Below the pieces are notes generated by a model, which saw only the letters and a list, made by a program, of their open reading frames with translations, was not told where the DNA came from and searched no databases. Positions 53,991 to 57,618 of a stretch of DNA of 57,618 nt are shown piece by piece. The DNA comes from Schleiferilactobacillus perolens DSM 12744 (GTDB taxonomy: Bacteria > Bacillota > Bacilli > Lactobacillales > Lactobacillaceae). Position 1 is the stretch's first letter, and the number at the start of each line of letters is the position of its first letter. The stretch lies in NCBI RefSeq assembly GCF_001435585.1, contig NZ_AZEC01000016.1, positions 1 to 57,618 of the forward strand, written 5' to 3'. The position numbers and the translations under genes were made by a program.

Positions 53991-54022
53991 CAAGAATCCA
54001 AAAAGCGGGTTCTTGTTTTTTT
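53991..54022 (+). terminator. Intrinsic terminator of the LCP gene
   Basis: CAAGAATCC, an AAAAAGC loop, then GGGTTCTTGTTTTTTT. It lies ten bases after the stop codon. Confidence 0.88.
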
Positions 54023-54093
54023 AATGGTCAATTGCCGGTTGCCACAGGATGTTGTAAGCTGTCAGTAATTATCAAACGGAAGGAACATACGCG

Positions 54094-54486
54094 GTGAAAA
54101 AAAGTCTGATCTCTATTATTCTCATGTCGGCGATGTCATTTGTGGCAGGCTTTATTGCCTTCACACTGCTACTTGCCCGCTTTGGCCACTATCCCGCTAT
54201 TGTTTCCGTCGGCGGCGGTATCCTCGGCGGGGCCGCAGTGGCTTACACCCAGTATTACCACATGCGCATGCGTGCCAACATCAAGGCCATCGTGCGCGAA
54301 TTCAACCTGACCAGTGACGATCTGGCTGCCATCACCGGCGAACGCAGCACCAATTTCCCCATCTATCGGGGTGACTTGGCCTTAGTGATTCCCAAGCGCC
54401 GCTGGGGCAGTGTGGAGAAGAAATTACAAGCCTGGGCGGCGCAGCAATCGAGTACCTCCCAACGGCCAAATATTAAGAAAAGGTAA
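54094..54486 (+). CDS. Small membrane-anchored hypothetical protein
   Basis: A 130-residue protein. Two membrane segments (about residues 5-28 and 33-53, GGGILGGAAVAYTQYYH) are followed by a basic soluble tail of about 75 residues (AIVREFNLTSDDLAAITGE). It starts at GTG with GGAAGGA upstream. Family not recognised. It follows the LCP gene after a terminator, so it is expressed separately. The non-coding unit begins about 30 bases after its stop. Confidence 0.65.
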   Translation: MKKSLISIILMSAMSFVAGFIAFTLLLARFGHYPAIVSVGGGILGGAAVAYTQYYHMRMRANIKAIVREFNLTSDDLAAITGERSTNFPIYRGDLALVIPKRRWGSVEKKLQAWAAQQSSTSQRPNIKKR

Positions 54487-54512
54487 AGGCTTCCATTGTT
54501 TGCGCCTGGGGG

Positions 54513-54541
54513 TTGCAACCGGTTACGGTCCGTGCTATATT
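54513..54541 (+). promoter_or_regulatory. Promoter of the large non-coding RNA
   Basis: TTGCAA (54513-54518), a 17-base spacer, TATATT (54536-54541). It lies just upstream of the hairpin-rich region that contains no credible gene. Confidence 0.65.
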
Positions 54542-54545
54542 ATAG

Positions 54546-55267
54546 TTGCGGGAGGGATTAAGGGAACAATCAGAAATCTTCTCAGGTATCACCGCAACAA
54601 GAGTACCAAAGCAAAGCACCACAGAGTTTCACAAAACCTCTGGGCCCCGGCTGTATAGCGGCTGGACTCAGCAGCCTGGGCGAGACGATCCCAGGTTGAG
54701 CACCACAGTGTCAGATTCGGGAATTGCCAAGTGGTTCTTTCCAAGTTCAGCACTAGCGAGTGGAACTGCGACTGCGCTCCGCTCGGGTGAATGTAGCAAG
54801 AAGCTTCAAGGCGTCGTGAGACGTTGAATCGTTGTCCCAAGAAGGAACACCGGTATCAAGCATCACAAGCAATAGAAGTGTACGTGACACCAGATTTACA
54901 GCACCAGATTTAGAAGATGGATTGTAAACGAAAATCGAGAAACAAACGAGGTAATGTAGTATTAAGAAAGACCAACGCGTTTCAAACGTCGTTATCAATT
55001 GCGCCGCCACATAATTTGACAAAAATGGGCGTTGATGATCGCATTTGTGAAGAAAGATGCCTCACCGCCAAACCTCAGACTGGTAAAAAAGTCAACGTGG
55101 TGGCATTGATAATTGATGGAAAATCGAATAAGTGACAAGCATCCAGGATTTACGAGGTGGAAAGAAATTACCATTTTGGCTGATAAGTTAATAGATGATT
55201 GTTCCCGCGCTCCCAGAGTTAGTTAAGTAGGATTCAAGTAAGAGAAGGCTTGAATCCTATTTTTTTG
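54546..55267 (+). ncRNA. Candidate large structured RNA, about 720 nt
   Basis: The 870-base stretch between 54487 and 55360 holds no convincing gene. It has a good promoter at 54513-54541 and a strong terminator at 55229-55267. Local helices visible by eye are GTTGCGG (54545-54551) with CCGCAAC (54592-54598); CAGAG with CTCTG (54622-54642); CTCA-x4-CCTGGG with CCCAGG-x-TGAG (54667-54700); AGTTCAGCACT / AGTGGAACT with an AGCG loop (54744-54767); and CGTC-GTGA-GACG, a GNRA-type tetraloop (54812-54823). GTCGTGAGACGTT at 54813-54825 and the later CCAAGAAGGAACACCG match blocks in the tnpB tail at 207-257. An OMEGA/HEARO-type RNA is favoured; ROOL or GOLLD RNAs are alternatives. RNase P and tmRNA signatures are absent. 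Confidence 0.65.
55229..55267 (+). terminator. Intrinsic terminator of the non-coding unit
   Basis: AGGATTCAAG (55229-55238) pairs perfectly with CTTGAATCCT (55249-55258), followed by ATTTTTTT. Confidence 0.92.
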
Positions 55268-55299
55268 CGCATTTTTTTATTGCCGCGAACACCGTCAAT

Positions 55300-55328
55300 T
55301 TGCGTCATCGGTCAGGCCATGCCATACT
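55300..55328 (+). promoter_or_regulatory. Promoter of the ABC-F gene
   Basis: TTGCGT (55300-55305), a 17-base spacer ending in TGC, CATACT (55323-55328). Confidence 0.6.
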
Positions 55329-55360
55329 GGTAGCTAGATTTTTTAAGAGGAGGTTGCCTA

Positions 55361-56908
55361 ATGGCTTTGTTGACCGTGTCCCATCTCAGTCACCAATTCA
55401 TGGATAAACAATTATATACGGACGCTGAACTCATCCTTAATCCGCACGACCGGATGGGGATCATCGGTCAAAATGGTGTGGGGAAGAGTACCTTGATTCA
55501 CATCATCACTGGCCAACTGATTCCGGACGAGGGCAAAATCGAATGGCAGCGCCGACTGCACTATGGCTACTTAGATCAGTATGCCAAGCTTAGTGCTGGC
55601 GTGACCATCGGCGCGTTTTTGCATTCGGCGTTCGCTGAATTGTACGATGACGAGAAGCGGATGAATGCATATTACACCGATTATGGGACCAATGCGGATG
55701 ATGAATTATTGGCCAAGGCGGGGGCGATCCAGGAACGACTGGAAGCCGCTGACTTCTATAACATCGACACCCGCATTGACCAAGTGGCCACCGGTTTAGG
55801 CCTGGCTGAACTCGGTTACGATCGGGACGTCACTGCACTATCTGGCGGACAGCGGTCGAAACTGATTTTAGCTAAACTGTTGCTGAGCCATCCCGATGTC
55901 CTCTTATTGGATGAACCCACCAACTTTTTGGACAAGGATCACATTGATTGGCTGGTTTCTTTCCTACAGGATTTCAATGGTGCCTACATCGTGGTATCCC
56001 ATGACTATGATTTCCTGGATCAAGTCACGAACGTGATCTGTGATGTCGAATTTGGCAAGATCACTCGCTATACCGGCAATCTGAAGCAAGCATTGAAGCT
56101 GCGCAATCAAGCTCGGGAAACCTACATGCGGGAATTTAACAAGCAACAAGAGAAAATCTCGAAGACCGAAGCTTATATTCGCAAATATAAAGCCGGTTCT
56201 CGCTCCAAGAGTGCCCGTTCCCGGGAAAAGCAGCTGGCCCACGTGGAACGGTTAACACCGCCGGGCAACAAAGTTCGACCGGTGCTGGAATTTCCATTTG
56301 TGGAAACCGCCAGCGAAATTTTGGTCACCGTCAGCGACTTACTGATTGGCTATCAAAAGCAGCCATTGCTTCGAGAACCGTTAAACTTTTCCGTGGGGCG
56401 CGGTGAAGTCGTTGTGTTTGCCGGGTTTAACGGTGTGGGGAAAACGACCTTGCTGAAGACAATTCTTGGCATGCTGCCGGCAATTAGCGGTGAAGTGGAT
56501 ACCTCGGCGACAATGGTGCCCGGTTATTACGATCAGGAACTCCACTGGGAAGCCCCCCTGGCTTCGCCGCTGCAATATTTGCAGGGCATCTTTACCAAAG
56601 CCCAGCCCCGTACTTTACGTCAAGCACTGGCGCGGACTGGGCTGACTGCGCAGCAGGCAATGAGTCCGATCCACGAGTTAAGCGGCGGGGAGCAGTCCAA
56701 GGTTAAACTGGCCCGGTTACTATTAACCCCCAGTAATCTGCTTCTTCTGGATGAGCCCACCAACCACTTAGACGAAGCCACGAAAGATGCACTGCGTACG
56801 GCTATTCAAGAATTTCCTGGCGGTGTTGTGCTCGTCACCCATGAAGAGGGCTTCTATGATGACTCTTGGGTGGACAAGGTATTGGATATCGCCGCATTAC
56901 GCAAATAA
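55361..56908 (+). CDS. ABC-F family ATPase, YfmM-like
   Basis: A 515-residue protein with two ABC domains and no membrane part. Walker A motifs are GQNGVGKST and GFNGVGKTT, the signatures are LSGGQRSKLILAK and LSGGEQSKVKLAR, and the Walker B motifs are LLLDEPTNFLD and LLLDEPTNHLD. The interdomain linker (about residues 245-305) is basic and helical (TEAYIRKYKAGSRSKSARSRE), as in YfmM. ABC-F proteins bind the ribosome and relieve stalled translation; some give antibiotic resistance. The linker here is not obviously of the long antibiotic-resistance type. GAGGAGG precedes the ATG. Confidence 0.9.
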   Translation: MALLTVSHLSHQFMDKQLYTDAELILNPHDRMGIIGQNGVGKSTLIHIITGQLIPDEGKIEWQRRLHYGYLDQYAKLSAGVTIGAFLHSAFAELYDDEKRMNAYYTDYGTNADDELLAKAGAIQERLEAADFYNIDTRIDQVATGLGLAELGYDRDVTALSGGQRSKLILAKLLLSHPDVLLLDEPTNFLDKDHIDWLVSFLQDFNGAYIVVSHDYDFLDQVTNVICDVEFGKITRYTGNLKQALKLRNQARETYMREFNKQQEKISKTEAYIRKYKAGSRSKSARSREKQLAHVERLTPPGNKVRPVLEFPFVETASEILVTVSDLLIGYQKQPLLREPLNFSVGRGEVVVFAGFNGVGKTTLLKTILGMLPAISGEVDTSATMVPGYYDQELHWEAPLASPLQYLQGIFTKAQPRTLRQALARTGLTAQQAMSPIHELSGGEQSKVKLARLLLTPSNLLLLDEPTNHLDEATKDALRTAIQEFPGGVVLVTHEEGFYDDSWVDKVLDIAALRK

Positions 56909-56948
56909 AAAAGATGACGGCCGAGAAAAACGGTCGTCATCTTTTTTA
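56907..56948. terminator. Bidirectional intrinsic terminator
   Basis: AAAAAAGATGACGGCC pairs with GGTCGTCATCTTTTTT, with one mismatch. It serves the ABC-F gene and the convergent small gene. Confidence 0.9.
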
Positions 56949-56956
56949 TTGGCAAA

Positions 56957-57307
56957 TTACTGCAACGCTTGAATTTCTTTGATGATCCCGTCGAATTCTT
57001 TGACGAGTGCCTCGTACTTTGGAATTTCTGAAGGGCCAAACTTTGCATTGAATCCTTCCAAACCGTTGCCGGCGAATTCATATTCATATTGGAAGATGGC
57101 CTCGTAGTTGGCAGCGAAGCGCGCCAACAGTGGATGATTTTCCTCGCCGTTTAACTGCAACGCCATTTGAATCACGCGGAAGTCTGTGTAGGCAAGCTCG
57201 AATTGTACAGCCCAAGCCCGCATGAAGTCGTGTTGGTTCTTAATATGCAAGAAATGATGGTCAACGGTCCAGGATAATCGGTCAATTGAATTTTTTACGT
57301 CAAGCAT
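56957..57307 (-). CDS. Hypothetical helical protein
   Basis: A 116-residue soluble, probably all-helical, acidic protein (MLDVKNSIDRLSWTVDHHF...). AAGGTGG lies just before the ATG. It has a cluster of aromatics and His near the N-terminus (WTVDHHFLHIKNQHDF). No family is recognised. It converges on the ABC-F gene and is transcribed away from the rRNA operon. Confidence 0.65.
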   Translation of the reverse strand: MLDVKNSIDRLSWTVDHHFLHIKNQHDFMRAWAVQFELAYTDFRVIQMALQLNGEENHPLLARFAANYEAIFQYEYEFAGNGLEGFNAKFGPSEIPKYEALVKEFDGIIKEIQALQ

Positions 57308-57409
57308 GAAGATCCACCTTTTCCTTGGTACACCAGCAATGTAAACCGTTTTAGAAATCAGGTCAAAGAATCTGCCTGACGATTTTTATCGTTTTTTTGA
57401 AAAACAGTG

Positions 57410-57438
57410 TTGACGACTCCCCATCCAGCTGGTATGAT
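57410..57438 (+). promoter_or_regulatory. rRNA operon promoter P1
   Basis: TTGACG (57410-57415), a 17-base spacer, TATGAT (57433-57438). Confidence 0.75.
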
Positions 57439-57518
57439 ATTTTCTGTTGTCATTTTGAGGCAACGCAGTACAGCACAGCGATGCAGTGATTGATCAAAAA
57501 CTTGATTGAAAAAAGTTG

Positions 57519-57547
57519 TTGACATGAGTTGCTGAGCGTGATATATT
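57519..57547 (+). promoter_or_regulatory. rRNA operon promoter P2
   Basis: TTGACA (57519-57524), a 17-base spacer, TATATT (57542-57547), about 109 bases after P1. This tandem layout is typical of rrn operons in Firmicutes. Confidence 0.85.
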
Positions 57548-57593
57548 ATATAAGCTGTCGTTGTGAGTGAGCTAACACGAACGAACAACGATC

Positions 57594-57618
57594 GCAGGCC
57601 TTTGAAAACTGAACAAAG
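57594..57618 (+). other. rRNA leader, start of an rrn operon at the window edge
   Basis: CTTTGAAAACTGAACAAAG is the leader sequence commonly found before 16S in lactobacilli. The 16S gene would begin beyond the window. The rest of 57308-57618 holds only the two promoters. Confidence 0.75.

Noticed and set aside
54546-54827. 93-codon frame and its minus-strand counterpart inside the non-coding unit
   Set aside because: Low-complexity composition, covers the hairpin-rich part, no ribosome binding site; better explained as RNA.
54917-55135. 72-codon frame MDCKRKSRNKRGN... in the second half of the non-coding unit
   Set aside because: No ribosome binding site and no family pattern. It could be debris of a lost nuclease gene but cannot be supported as a gene.
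54546-55267. RNase P RNA or tmRNA as identity of the non-coding unit
   Set aside because: The conserved RNase P block (GAGGAAAGTCC type) and the tmRNA tRNA-like ends with a tag frame were not found.

Overview
The window looks like a chromosomal segment of a lactic acid bacterium of the Lactobacillaceae. The codon use is fairly GC-rich, with many TTG and GTG starts behind strong AGGAGG-type ribosome binding sites. The gene content also fits: L-lactate dehydrogenase, LuxS, two M3 oligoendopeptidases, fructose PTS, GH1/GH31/GH42/GH65 sugar enzymes, CcpA-type cre boxes and an SstT transporter. The casei/perolens-like branch (Lacticaseibacillus/Schleiferilactobacillus) is a guess from the GC level and the LuxS sequence, not a demonstrated assignment. 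The right edge stops inside the leader of an rRNA operon (tandem promoters, then CTTTGAAAACTGAACAAAG), just before 16S.

Layout. 0-0.5 kb: 3' end of an IS200/IS605-type tnpB with its guide-RNA-like tail and right-end hairpin, inserted into an Rgg-like regulator gene. 0.6-11 kb: M3 peptidase, a three-gene ABC transporter operon whose last gene is frameshifted, a fused ABC ATPase/permease of lower GC, and RecD2 helicase. 11-19.4 kb: YcaC-like hydrolase, HAD phosphatase, ABC-2 exporter facing an Rgg-family regulator, an ABC exporter and a DHA2 MFS pump. 19.5-23.3 kb: fruR-fruK-fruA operon. 23.4-34.8 kb: pRiA4b-ORF3-like protein, GH42 beta-galactosidase, an AT-richer four-gene ABC cluster, two small genes (one broken), GH31, methylglyoxal synthase and a frameshifted aminoglycoside-adenylyltransferase-like gene. 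35-44.3 kb: luxS lacking its catalytic Glu, small membrane proteins, nitroreductase, aldo/keto reductase, 6-phospho-beta-glucosidase, YhhN-like protein, CNNM/CorC-like protein and SstT. 44.5-57.3 kb: GH65 phosphorylase, EIIA-Glc, LDH, zinc-type ABC pair, PepF, LCP protein, a large non-coding transcription unit, a YfmM-type ABC-F protein and a small hypothetical.

Two things stand out beyond ordinary genes. First, a family of about 200-290 bp structured palindromic repeats occurs eight times: six full copies, one collapsed copy and one single arm. The outer arms are conserved, but the inner stems differ in sequence between copies while staying complementary. Five of the eight lie between convergent genes and a sixth (single-arm) copy is also in a convergent gap. 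Second, positions 54513-55267 hold a promoter, a chain of hairpins and a strong intrinsic terminator with no credible protein. This looks like a large structured RNA. One segment of it resembles the RNA tail of the tnpB at the left edge, so an OMEGA/HEARO-type RNA is the leading idea, with ROOL/GOLLD-type RNAs as alternatives.

Many genes serve sugar uptake and phosphorolysis or hydrolysis (fru operon, GH1, GH31, GH42, GH65, EIIA-Glc) feeding lactate fermentation (ldh), under probable CcpA control. Three coding breaks all fall at runs of G, so assembly errors should be considered before calling them real pseudogenes.
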